In this document: positions 35,317 to 43,148 of the stretch, piece by piece | How positions within the stretch are numbered: the stretch's first letter is position 1 | Layout of the letters: every line of letters begins with the position of its first letter | Assembly: GCA_002495885.1 (NCBI GenBank) | Contig: DAHG01000053.1 | Coordinates: forward strand, 1 to 49,311 | Source: Methanocellaceae archaeon UBA148 | GTDB taxonomy: Archaea > Halobacteriota > UBA148 | DNA: 49,311 nt | Direction: 5' to 3' | Program-made: the position numbers and the translations under genes | Notes under the pieces: generated by a model | Seen by the model: the letters and a program-made list of their open reading frames with translations, nothing else | What the model was told of the DNA's origin: nothing | The model's database searches: none

Positions 35317-35346
35317 AGTGACACCCTGTTCAAAGTTGAACCAGAA

Positions 35347-35358
35347 GATATATATCGT
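35347..35358 (-). promoter_or_regulatory. TATA-like box for fae-hps
   Basis: Read on the minus strand this is ACGATATATATC, an archaeal-type TATA element 31-42 bases before the TTG start of fae-hps. It implies a very short 5' leader. Confidence 0.45.
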
Positions 35359-35591
35359 TTTTTATTGGACATACAATATAACGTCGCAGGAGGGGTAACA
35401 AAGACATCGATGAAGATGATATACCTACAAGTAACGGCTTTTCCAGGTGAGTGGGATCATGTGATTTATTCTGGTGCCAAACAACCTTTGGGCAAGAAAA
35501 TCTCAAAAGATTTTCAAAAAAGTAAGTGGAGGATACAAGTCACAGAATGTTTATTCAGTAGCGATTTGCTATTTTTTGACATTTCGATAAT

Positions 35592-35664
35592 GCCGGGGGC
35601 GCGATTTGAACGCGCGATATTCAGGTTATGAGTCTGACGCCTTAACCAACTAGGCCACCCCGGC
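35592..35664 (-). tRNA. tRNA-Met (anticodon CAT)
   Basis: A 73-base cloverleaf on the minus strand. The acceptor stem is GCCGGGG/CCCCGGC. The D arm contains AGTTGGTTAA. The anticodon loop is CTCATAA with anticodon CAT. The T arm is GCGCG-TTCAAAT-CGCGC. The anticodon stem (TCAGA/CCTGA) has one A-C mismatch at its loop end. No intron and no encoded CCA. The acceptor stem matches elongator tRNA-Met better than a CAT-bearing tRNA-Ile, but this assignment is not certain. Confidence 0.9.
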
Positions 35665-35759
35665 TTGTTCTACAGTCGACATAAAGTGACATAATAGTTG
35701 TGGTCTCCGAAAGGTTTATTGTGACTGAGATATTTTAAAGCATACATATAGGTGAATAG

Positions 35760-36140
35760 ATGAAAAAATTAGCAGTATCAGTATTGGATGATACAGACGA
35801 GGAGTCTGTGGGAATATTGATGGACCTAGGACTTAAGAGGAATGTTGCCAGAACACTTATGTATCTGGCTAACGCAGATGACGTTACCTCCAGAAGCATA
35901 GAACTCGGAGCAGATCTAAGACAACCTGAAGTGAGCATCGCTATGCGGAAATTAAAAGAGGAAAATTGGGTTGTTGTACGAGACATCAAGAGAGAGGGCA
36001 AAGGCAGACCGTTAAAGAGTTACAAATTGGCTGTTCCCATCGAAAATATTATCACCCGTCTCGAGGAAATGAAGCGGCAACAGGCAGAGAAGGACCTTGA
36101 AAACATAAAAAAGCTGCGTAAGTTAAGTCATATATCATGA
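35760..36140 (+). CDS. Archaeal winged-helix transcription regulator
   Basis: A 126-residue protein, start ATG 35760 with GGTGA five bases upstream. The DNA-binding domain covers residues 20-85: LKRNVARTLMYLANADDVTSRSIE, a recognition helix RQPEVSIAMRKLKEENWV and a wing ending REGKGRPLKSYKLAV. The C-terminus is a charged helix (EEMKRQQAEKDLENIKKL). This type of small archaeal regulator (TrmB/ArsR-like) is widespread and mostly uncharacterised. Its end overlaps the convergent rpiA by six bases. Confidence 0.75.
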   Translation: MKKLAVSVLDDTDEESVGILMDLGLKRNVARTLMYLANADDVTSRSIELGADLRQPEVSIAMRKLKEENWVVVRDIKREGKGRPLKSYKLAVPIENIITRLEEMKRQQAEKDLENIKKLRKLSHIS

Positions 36141-36809
36141 CTTTTTTAAGACTTCCACCCCACTCTTTCTCCCCACATGTACTTCATCCACGTTTGTGAA
36201 AATACCGTGCCCGATTACACCAACGATGTTTGATAAGTGCGCATCAAGCTCTTTTGGATCCATTATCTCACCAAAGTCCACATCTAACACAAAATTACCA
36301 TTGTCTGTTATCACCGGTCCATCCTTTTTACGAGCCGCCCTCAACCTAGGAACTCCCCCAAACTTTGTCACTTGTAGTTCCACAAGCCGCAGAGCATATG
36401 GCAGGACTTCCAATGGAACCGGACAGTTCAGTACATCTACCATTTTGCTCTCGTCAACTATGACAACAAATCTACTTGCAGAAGACGCCATGATCTTTTC
36501 ACGTGTATGTGCAGCTCCCTGACCTTTGACGCAGTTCAGCATCGAATCAACCTGGTCTGCCCCATCTATAGCAATATCCACAACTGGATGCTCCCATAAT
36601 GTCGTAAGCGGTATTCCTGCTTGAATTGAAAGCAACTCTGTCTGGTGAGAGGTGGGGATTCCAAGAATATCCAAGCCCTCTTTGATTTTCTTACCCAGAT
36701 CCCTGATTACATATTTGATCGTTGAGCCTGTGCCTAGCCCAACCACCATCCCATCTTGGACCAACTCTACTGCAGATTTGCCTACTGCTTCTTTCTCTTT
36801 ATTTGACAT
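36135..36809 (-). CDS. rpiA: Ribose-5-phosphate isomerase A
   Basis: Interconverts ribose 5-phosphate and ribulose 5-phosphate. Motifs: VVGLGTGSTIKYVI (the substrate loop), SHQTELLSIQAGIPL, DIAIDGADQVD with catalytic aspartates, VKGQGAAHTREKIMA containing the family's catalytic-site glutamate/lysine region, and the C-terminal VGVIGHGIF. The start at ATG 36809 (MSNKEKEAVG) gives about 224 residues, normal for the family; ATG 36830 is possible. With fae-hps and tpiA nearby it fits ribose synthesis through reverse ribulose monophosphate chemistry. Confidence 0.94.
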   Translation of the reverse strand: MSNKEKEAVGKSAVELVQDGMVVGLGTGSTIKYVIRDLGKKIKEGLDILGIPTSHQTELLSIQAGIPLTTLWEHPVVDIAIDGADQVDSMLNCVKGQGAAHTREKIMASSASRFVVIVDESKMVDVLNCPVPLEVLPYALRLVELQVTKFGGVPRLRAARKKDGPVITDNGNFVLDVDFGEIMDPKELDAHLSNIVGVIGHGIFTNVDEVHVGRKSGVEVLKKS

Positions 36810-36871
36810 CAGAGCTAGATTGGCATGCATGATAAAAAAACTTATCACGACAAAGGATTGTTAGATTAACC

Positions 36872-37354
36872 ATGATTAAGATACTTGTGACATATTACTC
36901 GAAGACCGGACATACTGAAGAGCTTGCTAAAGCCGTAGCAGAAGGTGTAAAAGATACAGGAGGGGTTGCGGTCCTAAAAAAAGTGAGCGAAGTTGATGTG
37001 GAAGAACTGCCCACTTATGACGGAATAATCATCGGCTCTCCCGTCTATTTTGGGAATATGGCGGCAGAGGTCAAAAGGCTTATCGATGACTCGATCAGCG
37101 TTCGCCGAAAATTAGAGGGGAAAGTCGGCGCCACGTTCGTGACATCCAGGCACAGAACTGGGGGGAAAGAGACAACCATGCTTTCCATATTGGAAGCGAT
37201 GTTGATACACGGAATGGTCGTCGTCGGAGACCCTATCGAAGTTGGTGGGCACTATGGCGCAGCTGGGACTGATGAACAAGCTAAAAAAGAGGCTTTTTGG
37301 CTTGGAAAGCGCGTGACGATAATCGCAGAAAAATTAGGTCATCTAGGGGTATAA
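36872..37354 (+). CDS. Flavodoxin-like / WrbA-type FMN protein
   Basis: A 160-residue flavodoxin fold. The FMN phosphate loop is YYSKTGHTEELA (about residues 8-19), followed by DGIIIGSPVYFGNMAAEVK and later TSRHRTGGKETTMLSI and GGHYGA. It resembles WrbA NAD(P)H:quinone oxidoreductase but is about 40 residues shorter than the usual 200, so it may be a simpler electron carrier or a short WrbA relative. It starts with ATG 36872. It is divergent from rpiA and followed by a strong hairpin and T-run. Confidence 0.85.
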   Translation: MIKILVTYYSKTGHTEELAKAVAEGVKDTGGVAVLKKVSEVDVEELPTYDGIIIGSPVYFGNMAAEVKRLIDDSISVRRKLEGKVGATFVTSRHRTGGKETTMLSILEAMLIHGMVVVGDPIEVGGHYGAAGTDEQAKKEAFWLGKRVTIIAEKLGHLGV

Positions 37355-37391
37355 GGCAAATATTAAATATAGGTTCATCAAATTGTGTATG

Positions 37392-37456
37392 GAGTGAATT
37401 TGGGTGTCCCATCCCCTCTAGATAAACGCCTAAATTCACTCTTTACGATTTTTTTT
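37392..37456 (+). terminator. Long hairpin followed by a T-run
   Basis: GAGTGAATTTGGGTGT (37392-37407) can pair with ACGCCTAAATTCACTC (37426-37441), giving 16 pairs, of which the outer ten are perfect and two inner ones are G-U. The loop is 18 bases. T8 follows at 37449-37456. This looks like an intrinsic-type terminator for the flavodoxin gene; a regulatory leader for the next gene, 22 bases further on, is an alternative. Confidence 0.5.
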
Positions 37457-37477
37457 GGAGTTACCTAGGAGAGAACA

Positions 37478-37666
37478 ATGGCTAAGAAAACAACAGACAA
37501 AGGTACAACATCAGAGAAGTGTATATCCTGTGGGGTTATGCTCATAGAGAGAGGGTTTAATCGGTTTCTGTGCCCAGAGTGTGGAGAAGGAGTAGGAAGA
37601 TGCACGAGATGCAGACAACAGAGCAATCCTTATACTTGTGCTAAATGTGGATTTATAGGGCCCTGA
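37478..37666 (+). CDS. Small zinc-ribbon protein (HVO_2753-like)
   Basis: A 62-residue protein with four CxxC pairs: CISC, CPEC, CTRC and CAKC, enough for two zinc sites. This is the archaeal small zinc-finger family common next to aEF-1beta. It starts at ATG 37478 with GGAG upstream and ends just before the aEF-1beta start, so the two are coupled. Function unknown; a link to translation is suggested only by neighbourhood. Confidence 0.85.
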   Translation: MAKKTTDKGTTSEKCISCGVMLIERGFNRFLCPECGEGVGRCTRCRQQSNPYTCAKCGFIGP

Positions 37667-37676
37667 GGTGAACATT

Positions 37677-37940
37677 TTGTATGTAGCAGCTACAATAAAA
37701 ATAATGCCAAAAGACCCAAATATCGACTTTGAAAAGCTCAAGGCGGACATAAGGGCAGCCGTGCCAGAGGGCGCAAGATTGCAGGGATTTGCAGAAGAGC
37801 CGATAGCATTTGGCTTAAAAGCGCTAATAGCTGCCATAATTGTGAAAGACGAAGAGGGCGGAACCGAAAGAGCAGAAGAGTCGTTCGCGAAAGTTCATGG
37901 CGTAGAGAGCATACAGGTCATTGAGTTCAGCCGAATCTAA
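37677..37940 (+). CDS. ef1b: Elongation factor 1-beta (aEF-1B, nucleotide exchange)
   Basis: An 87-residue exchange factor for aEF-1alpha. It shows KIMPKDPNIDFEKLKADIRA, PIAFGLKALIAAIIV and VHGVESIQVIEFSRI, the complete family core. I prefer TTG 37677 (YVAATIKIMP) because GGTGA lies about five bases before it; GTG 37668 would sit inside that ribosome site. It directly follows the zinc-ribbon gene. Confidence 0.93.
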   Translation: MYVAATIKIMPKDPNIDFEKLKADIRAAVPEGARLQGFAEEPIAFGLKALIAAIIVKDEEGGTERAEESFAKVHGVESIQVIEFSRI

Positions 37941-37951
37941 TCTAGTAGATG

Positions 37952-38023
37952 GGGCTCGTAGCTCAGTGGAAGAGCACCACGTTCGCAACGCGGGGGCCGC
38001 GGGTTCAAATCCCGCCGGGTCCA
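37952..38023 (+). tRNA. tRNA-Ala (anticodon CGC)
   Basis: A 72-base cloverleaf with acceptor stem GGGCTCG/CGGGTCC, including the alanine identity pair G3-U70. The anticodon stem-loop is CCACG-TTCGCAA-CGCGG, reading CGC. The T arm is GCGGG-TTCAAAT-CCCGC, and the discriminator is A. No intron. It lies 11 bases after aEF-1beta and 12 before endA. Confidence 0.95.
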
Positions 38024-38035
38024 TCTGTGTGAAAT

Positions 38036-39082
38036 ATGAACGGCGAATTGATAGGCGACAAGGTCATATTAGGCGGTGAGGCCCTAAAAGAGTTATATGA
38101 TACCAGTTACTATGGGCGCCCTAGAGGAGCCACCCTGGAATTATCATTAACAGAAGCATCATATCTGCTGGAAAGGGCAAAAATCACCATCGTTTTAAAT
38201 CAACGTTCCCTGAGCTTTGCGGAGTTTTTCAAGATAGCTTCCATGCGAATGGAAAATTTCGAACTGAAATACCTCGTTTACAAGGACCTTAAGGAAAGGG
38301 GGTATCATATACAGCCGAGCACAACCGATTTTCGATTATATCCGAGGGGTAAAAGGCCTGGTGAAACCCCGGCGGAGGATTTTGTGCATGTGATATCAGA
38401 GCGAAAACCCCTGCCCCTGACAGAACTGATATTTTTTATGGAAACCGCAGAAAATGTGCGAAAAGGAATATTGTTAGCTGTAGTTGACGAGGAAAGTGAG
38501 GTAACTTACTATGAGGTCAAAAGGGCAATGATGAAAGGGGATATGAAGCCCGTAGATCATGTCAAGGAGGAGGCCCTATTATTAGAGGATAGGGTCGTGA
38601 TATTCGACTCAAAGCTGGCTTACTTCCTTTACCATAATGGCTTCTTCGGAAAGCTCCTAGAGGAGCGGTTACAATTATCTTTGGTCGAATCTGCATACTT
38701 GCTAAAAAAGAAGATCATCGAGATCGTTGATAGAAGTGGGAATGCACTTAGTCTAAGGAAATTCACAGGGACCGCAACCAAAATTGAGCCCACGTTCAAA
38801 AGGAAACTCGATATCTACGAGGACATGAGAAACAAGGGAATGGTTGTAAAGACGGGTTTCAAGTTTGGAAGTCACTTTCGCGTCTATAAGAAAGCAGAGC
38901 CTATGAAAAGGTTACAACACTCAGAATATTTGGTACACACAATTCCAGATGACCATGTATTTTTATTGCCTGAAATGTCACGTGCCATAAGGCTTGCTCA
39001 GAGCGTTAGAAAGCAGATGGTCTTTGCTTACATAAAGAATAAAAAGGTAAAATACATTGATATCGGGAGGGCCAAGCCATGA
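38036..39082 (+). CDS. endA: tRNA-splicing endonuclease, two-repeat archaeal form
   Basis: Cuts bulge-helix-bulge motifs at tRNA introns. At 348 residues it is the double-length form that works as a homodimer, with a degenerate N-terminal repeat (GARPRG-like start, YLLERAKI, FKIASMRMENFELKYLVYKDLKERGY) and an active C-terminal repeat (YLLKKKIIEI, KLDIYEDMRNKG). The catalytic triad sits in the second repeat: a tyrosine and histidine around VVKTGFKFGSHFRVYK and HSEYLVH, and a lysine in SVRKQMVFAY. It overlaps trpS by four bases (ATGA), a frequent archaeal pairing. Confidence 0.94.
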   Translation: MNGELIGDKVILGGEALKELYDTSYYGRPRGATLELSLTEASYLLERAKITIVLNQRSLSFAEFFKIASMRMENFELKYLVYKDLKERGYHIQPSTTDFRLYPRGKRPGETPAEDFVHVISERKPLPLTELIFFMETAENVRKGILLAVVDEESEVTYYEVKRAMMKGDMKPVDHVKEEALLLEDRVVIFDSKLAYFLYHNGFFGKLLEERLQLSLVESAYLLKKKIIEIVDRSGNALSLRKFTGTATKIEPTFKRKLDIYEDMRNKGMVVKTGFKFGSHFRVYKKAEPMKRLQHSEYLVHTIPDDHVFLLPEMSRAIRLAQSVRKQMVFAYIKNKKVKYIDIGRAKP

Positions 39083-40374
39083 CGCAGAAAATAAAGCTCA
39101 ATCCATGGAGCACGAATTTCATAGAAGATTATTCTAAGTTATTTGATGAATTTGGTGTATCCCCTTTTGAAGATCTGTTGGCAAATGTGCCCAATCCGCA
39201 CCCCTATATGAGAAGGCAAATAATTTTTGGTCATCGCGATTACCAATCCATTTTGGATGCGATGCATTCAAATCAGCCCTTCGGCGTCATGAGTGGATTT
39301 ATGCCATCCGGTCCAGTGCACCTGGGGCATAAGATGGTGATGGATGAAATCATATGGCACCAACGGATGGGTGCAGATGCATTCTTCGGAATAGCTGATA
39401 TGGAGGCACATGCCGTGCGAGGAATCCCATGGAAAGAATGTACCGAGAGGGGCATCAACGACTATGTTCTTAGCTTGATAGCACTTGGATTTGAACCGAA
39501 CGGTAGAATCTATTTTCAATCAAAAGACCTTTCTGTCAAAGATCTGGCCTTTGAGTTGGGTGTAGAGGCAAACCTCTCTGAGATGAGTGCAATCTATGGT
39601 TTTTCCGGCGAGACCCATATTTCACATATGTTCAGTGCGCTTGTTCAAAGTGCAGATATTCTCCATGCACAGCTGAAGGCATATGGTGGACCCAAACCAG
39701 TTGTGATTCCTGTAGGATTTGACCAGGATCCACATATCAGACTTACGCGGGATATAGCAAGCCGGATGAGGATGTTCAAAGTGGAACAACGCGATGATTA
39801 CATTAGTGTCAGGGCAAAGCATCCTAACAAAGAGGCAATGTATGAAATAGCTGATAGCTTGGAGGGTGACGTTAAAATTTATGCCGAGCATGTGGACATT
39901 TATGACAATAAAGATGTAGAGAAGATCGAGTCGGTTGTACGTGCTGTGGAAATTGAGCACGGAGGATACGGATTGCTCCTTCCTTCTTCGATATATCATC
40001 GTTTTATGAGCGGACTGACGGGAGGGAAGATGTCGAGCAGCTCTCCCGACAGCATAATCGCTCTCACAGAATCCCCTGATGTTGCAGCGGAAAAGGTTAA
40101 GAAAGCAAAAACAGGTGGGCGTGTAACCCTAACGGATCAACGCAAATTGGGCGGTGAACCCCAAAAATGCACTGCCTATGAACTGTTGCTTTTTCACCTG
40201 ATAGAAGATGAGGCCCACATAACACAAATATTTACTGAATGCAAGGAGGGTAAACGCACCTGTGGAAGTTGCAAGACACTCGCTGCAGAATTAATGATTA
40301 AATTCCTGAAGGAACATCAAGAGGGGCGTGAACGCGCAAAAGAGCGATTGGATGAGTATGGGTTGAAGATATAG
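39079..40374 (+). CDS. trpS: Tryptophanyl-tRNA synthetase (archaeal type)
   Basis: Class I synthetase of 431 residues. The HIGH-equivalent is SGFMPSGPVHLGHKM (about 72-86) and the KMSKS-equivalent is TGGKMSSSSPDS. Between them lies the tryptophan-binding region with GFDQDPHIRLTRDIA, typical of the archaeal/eukaryal branch. The C-terminus is the helical anticodon region ending RERAKERLDEYGLK. It is translationally coupled to endA. Confidence 0.95.
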   Translation: MTQKIKLNPWSTNFIEDYSKLFDEFGVSPFEDLLANVPNPHPYMRRQIIFGHRDYQSILDAMHSNQPFGVMSGFMPSGPVHLGHKMVMDEIIWHQRMGADAFFGIADMEAHAVRGIPWKECTERGINDYVLSLIALGFEPNGRIYFQSKDLSVKDLAFELGVEANLSEMSAIYGFSGETHISHMFSALVQSADILHAQLKAYGGPKPVVIPVGFDQDPHIRLTRDIASRMRMFKVEQRDDYISVRAKHPNKEAMYEIADSLEGDVKIYAEHVDIYDNKDVEKIESVVRAVEIEHGGYGLLLPSSIYHRFMSGLTGGKMSSSSPDSIIALTESPDVAAEKVKKAKTGGRVTLTDQRKLGGEPQKCTAYELLLFHLIEDEAHITQIFTECKEGKRTCGSCKTLAAELMIKFLKEHQEGRERAKERLDEYGLKI

Positions 40375-40398
40375 GGCACATAAAAAACTTCTTTGTAA

Positions 40399-40782
40399 CT
40401 ATTCTTTTAGTTTTTTAGCCGATCCGTGTCCATGGTACTTTGATAAAGGTTCATCACACACATAAGTTTTACCTGTTTCAGGGTCTTCAATTTTTTCTCG
40501 ATATCTATCGTTTTCTCTATCAATTATCCTTTTTTTAGACACCCACTTATTTTCAGTTACACATAATTCGTCACAACTCACCGTTTCTCTTACAGGCTTT
40601 TTTGTACCATCTAGTTTCTCTTTCAGTACAATTTTTTCATGTGCATGAGCTTCATCACTACTAAATAATTCGACGTTTCTTTCTATTGAACCGCAATTAG
40701 GACAAGGAATAGGATCTTCTTGAGTGGTATCATCCTCTAACATTTTATTACAATCACCACATTTTACAGTTTTTTTAATCAT
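40399..40782 (-). CDS. Zinc-ribbon protein of unknown function
   Basis: A 127-residue protein. The N-terminus is a zinc ribbon with C8-G-D-C11 and C27-P-N-C30. The rest is a conserved-looking domain with AHAHEKIVLKEKLDG, KWVSKKRIIDRENDRY, EDPETGKTYVCDEPLSKYHGHG. I recognise this as a small, sporadically distributed family found in archaea and bacteria, often in accessory regions, with no established function. It is convergent with trpS. The DNA is more AT-rich than trpS, consistent with an accessory gene. Confidence 0.7.
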   Translation of the reverse strand: MIKKTVKCGDCNKMLEDDTTQEDPIPCPNCGSIERNVELFSSDEAHAHEKIVLKEKLDGTKKPVRETVSCDELCVTENKWVSKKRIIDRENDRYREKIEDPETGKTYVCDEPLSKYHGHGSAKKLKE

Positions 40783-40973
40783 TTTTTTACTACCCTATCC
40801 TTTCGGATTTTTACTTTCTAAATATTCTTTTAACGCTTGTTATATCTTAATAAGTGGTGATAAGTGGACTGTGAGTTTTGAGGAGCGATAACTCCTTAAA
40901 CTGCCTTTCCACACAAAGCCCGTAGAAGTAACTCTCAATCTTTTTACAGTAGCATGTTATTGATTTGTATAGG

Positions 40974-41285
40974 ATGGATGAAAAAGAGGAGAAGAGGATA
41001 AGGGCATTGGAGCTAAAACATAAAGAAGCGATGACCTTTATACACACCTTTTCTTGGATAACCTTTACATTTGTGGTTGCATTGTGTGTTATACCTTTAT
41101 CTATTTCTGCGAGTGGAGGAGAGATGACACAGCTTGATTTGGGTTTGATTACTTTGATCGTTGCCATTTTGAGTATTATTGGGGCTAAGGCTTTTGTAAA
41201 ACTCAAAAATGATGCAAAAGTGATTAGAGATCAAATATACAAACTTGAAGAAAATGAAATGAAAGAGGATAAAATTAAATCATAA
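40974..41285 (+). CDS. Small two-helix membrane protein, function unknown
   Basis: About 103 residues from ATG 40974 (MDEKEEKRIRALELKHKE); a TTG three codons earlier is possible. A charged N-terminal helix is followed by two membrane segments (FSWITFTFVVALCVIPLSI and LGLITLIVAILSIIGAKA) separated by a short loop, then a charged C-terminal helix. No family recognised. The layout suggests both ends in the cytoplasm. Confidence 0.55.
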   Translation: MDEKEEKRIRALELKHKEAMTFIHTFSWITFTFVVALCVIPLSISASGGEMTQLDLGLITLIVAILSIIGAKAFVKLKNDAKVIRDQIYKLEENEMKEDKIKS

Positions 41286-41574
41286 ATCCTTCAATCCCAT
41301 ATATCATCCCAACTATTGGAGTAACTCCTTTTACATTTGCATTCTCTTGCATTTCTCTCCCAGGGCGGGTAGTCTAAGACCTGAACACCCCAAGAAATAC
41401 CTTATATCGCCTCCTAAGAGGTCATTTTTCCCAGATGTACTTGATTAAAGTGGGCATATAGAAAGGTTACTTTGTAAAAAGAGTGGTTAGGAAAAATAGT
41501 GGCGTAGGTAATTGGCGTAAACCGTAAAAATAAAATTTAAAAATTTAAATGAAGAGGAATGATTTGAACTTAAT
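41286..41574. other. Non-coding gap
   Basis: About 290 bases between the small membrane protein and the next minus-strand gene, with no gene or RNA that I can support. The last 60 bases before 41574 are A-rich. Confidence 0.4.
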
Positions 41575-41895
41575 CTATCCAAATATCATTCCCATACCTG
41601 TTGCAGCCGAATCCTCTTCAGCCTTGATCTTTTTGATCATCTCTTTAGACTCTTTTCCAATGAGCTTCTCAATCGGCAGATCGACAAACAACTCACCGAT
41701 TTCTTTGATTTTCTCAGGCGTTCCGGATATGTACAAAAAGTGCCCTTTACGATCTGATTCCAGTAACTTGCATTCCCGAACTATGTAGCCTGTTCGCTTG
41801 AGGAGATCGTTCTCCAATACGTTATCCATATCCCTCTTTATATCATAGCCACAGAAATATACTATCTCCAAACGCTTCCCTCCATGGTCAACCAC
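41575..41895 (-). CDS. Small conserved-looking archaeal protein, function unknown
   Basis: A 106-residue soluble protein, start GTG at 41895 with no clear ribosome site, so probably leaderless. It has an alternating strand/helix pattern (KRLEIVYFCGYDIKRDM, RTGYIVRECKLLESDRKGHFLYISG, PEKIKEIGELF) and a glycine/methionine-rich C-terminus (ATGMGMIFG). The regular pattern and codon use suggest a real gene. I do not recognise the family. Confidence 0.55.
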   Translation of the reverse strand: MVDHGGKRLEIVYFCGYDIKRDMDNVLENDLLKRTGYIVRECKLLESDRKGHFLYISGTPEKIKEIGELFVDLPIEKLIGKESKEMIKKIKAEEDSAATGMGMIFG

Positions 41896-42024
41896 ATATA
41901 CACTACTTAAGATAAAACTATGTGGTCCATAAAAGTTTTAACTTTTCCTTCAGGAGCATGGCCAAGTGGCTTACTTTTACCCCATTGGCTTATCTAACCC
42001 CTTATTATTAACGATCTGGAAATC

Positions 42025-43086
42025 CTAGAGCTGAGCATGCCTCGACCAGATATTACAAGTGCCCTCATGGGAGACCATGCAAGGTCCTAGTGGGTGCTCT
42101 GGCCTGCACACTTTCAAAAACATTGGGCATGAAGAAGGGTTTATTTTTCCTAAGATGACCAAATGACAGCTACAGCCCGGCACCATATCCCTTGCTGGCT
42201 CTATTTTAATATTGTATCTGAGGCGCGCATCGCAATCGGCAAATTCAGACTTCAATCTGTATGCTGAAGAGGGGATGCTTCCAATCCCTCTCCAACCTCC
42301 GTCAACCACATCGAAAACCTCTTTGAGAATGCCCTGAGCTTTAACGTTGCCCTCTTTGGTCACTGAACGGGCGTATTCGTTGTCAAGTCTGGCACCATAT
42401 TTCATCTGTTTCAGTAGCATGAGAATTGCCATTAGGATATCCATGGGTTCAAATCCAGCTACAACTGTGGGCATATTATGGGTCTCAGGAAATATGCTGA
42501 ATGCATCAGCTCCGATAATAGTCGCCACATGTCCCGGACAAATGAAGCCATCTATCTGAATGTCATTGATGCCCAAGAGTAGTTTCATCGCCGGTGGAAT
42601 CAACCTATGTGAGGTGAGAAAGCTTAGATTTTCAGGTGGACCCCTCAGAATCTCAGCGGCAACCGTTGGCGCTGTCGTCTCAAAGCCTATTGCAAAGAAG
42701 ACGAAATTCTTATCAGGCTCTTTCATTGCCATCTTCACCGCATCGGTAACACTGTAAACGATACGTACGTCTCCACCGGTTGCTTTCGCATCCGAAAGTG
42801 ACATCTTAGTCCCAGGAACCCGGAGCATATCGCCAAAGGTCATTACAGTCAAACCATGCTGTGTAAACCAAATAGCCTCGTCTATTTCCCCCGCAGGAAC
42901 GACGCAAACAGGGCAACCCGGACCAGCTATCACCTCTATAGCGGGAGGAAGAAGTGAACGTAACCCGAAACGCGTAATAGCAAACTCATGCGTACCACAG
43001 ACATGGCAGAATTTCACATGAGCCTTTGGGACTAAATCCTTAATCTTGCTGACGATTAACTGGGTTAAAACTGGATCTTTAAACAC
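42025..43086 (-). CDS. hypD: [NiFe]-hydrogenase maturation protein HypD
   Basis: Works with HypC to assemble the Fe(CN)2CO group of [NiFe] hydrogenases. All HypD signatures are present: CHVCGTHE, GPGCPVCVVP, GFETTAPTVAAEI, ICPGHVATIIG, VAGFEPMDIL and the C-terminal cluster region GCSCHLVILGKINPSSCPMF plus CRPEHPLGPCMVSHEGTC. I place the start at GTG 43086 (SVFKDPVLTQ): a TATA-like element lies about 25 bases upstream, which implies a leaderless transcript, and the longer TTG start at 43137 would overlap pheS. No other hyp or hydrogenase genes are in the window. Confidence 0.93.
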   Translation of the reverse strand: MFKDPVLTQLIVSKIKDLVPKAHVKFCHVCGTHEFAITRFGLRSLLPPAIEVIAGPGCPVCVVPAGEIDEAIWFTQHGLTVMTFGDMLRVPGTKMSLSDAKATGGDVRIVYSVTDAVKMAMKEPDKNFVFFAIGFETTAPTVAAEILRGPPENLSFLTSHRLIPPAMKLLLGINDIQIDGFICPGHVATIIGADAFSIFPETHNMPTVVAGFEPMDILMAILMLLKQMKYGARLDNEYARSVTKEGNVKAQGILKEVFDVVDGGWRGIGSIPSSAYRLKSEFADCDARLRYNIKIEPARDMVPGCSCHLVILGKINPSSCPMFLKVCRPEHPLGPCMVSHEGTCNIWSRHAQL

Positions 43087-43106
43087 AGAAACTAAGATAA
43101 CATAAG

Positions 43107-43122
43107 AACAATTATAATTATT
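43107..43122. promoter_or_regulatory. Shared TATA-rich promoter between hypD and pheS
   Basis: The segment AACAATTATAATTATT is nearly symmetrical and can serve as a TATA element in either direction. It sits about 25 bases before the hypD GTG (43086) and about 30 bases before the pheS ATG (43149), so both divergent transcripts would have almost no leader. Confidence 0.4.
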
Positions 43123-43148
43123 GCCCCCATATGTCAAGGATTAGTACA

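Noticed and set aside
35365..35631. 88-residue plus-strand frame upstream of fae-hps
   Set aside because: It runs antisense into the tRNA-Met gene and overlaps the fae-hps promoter; no family resemblance.
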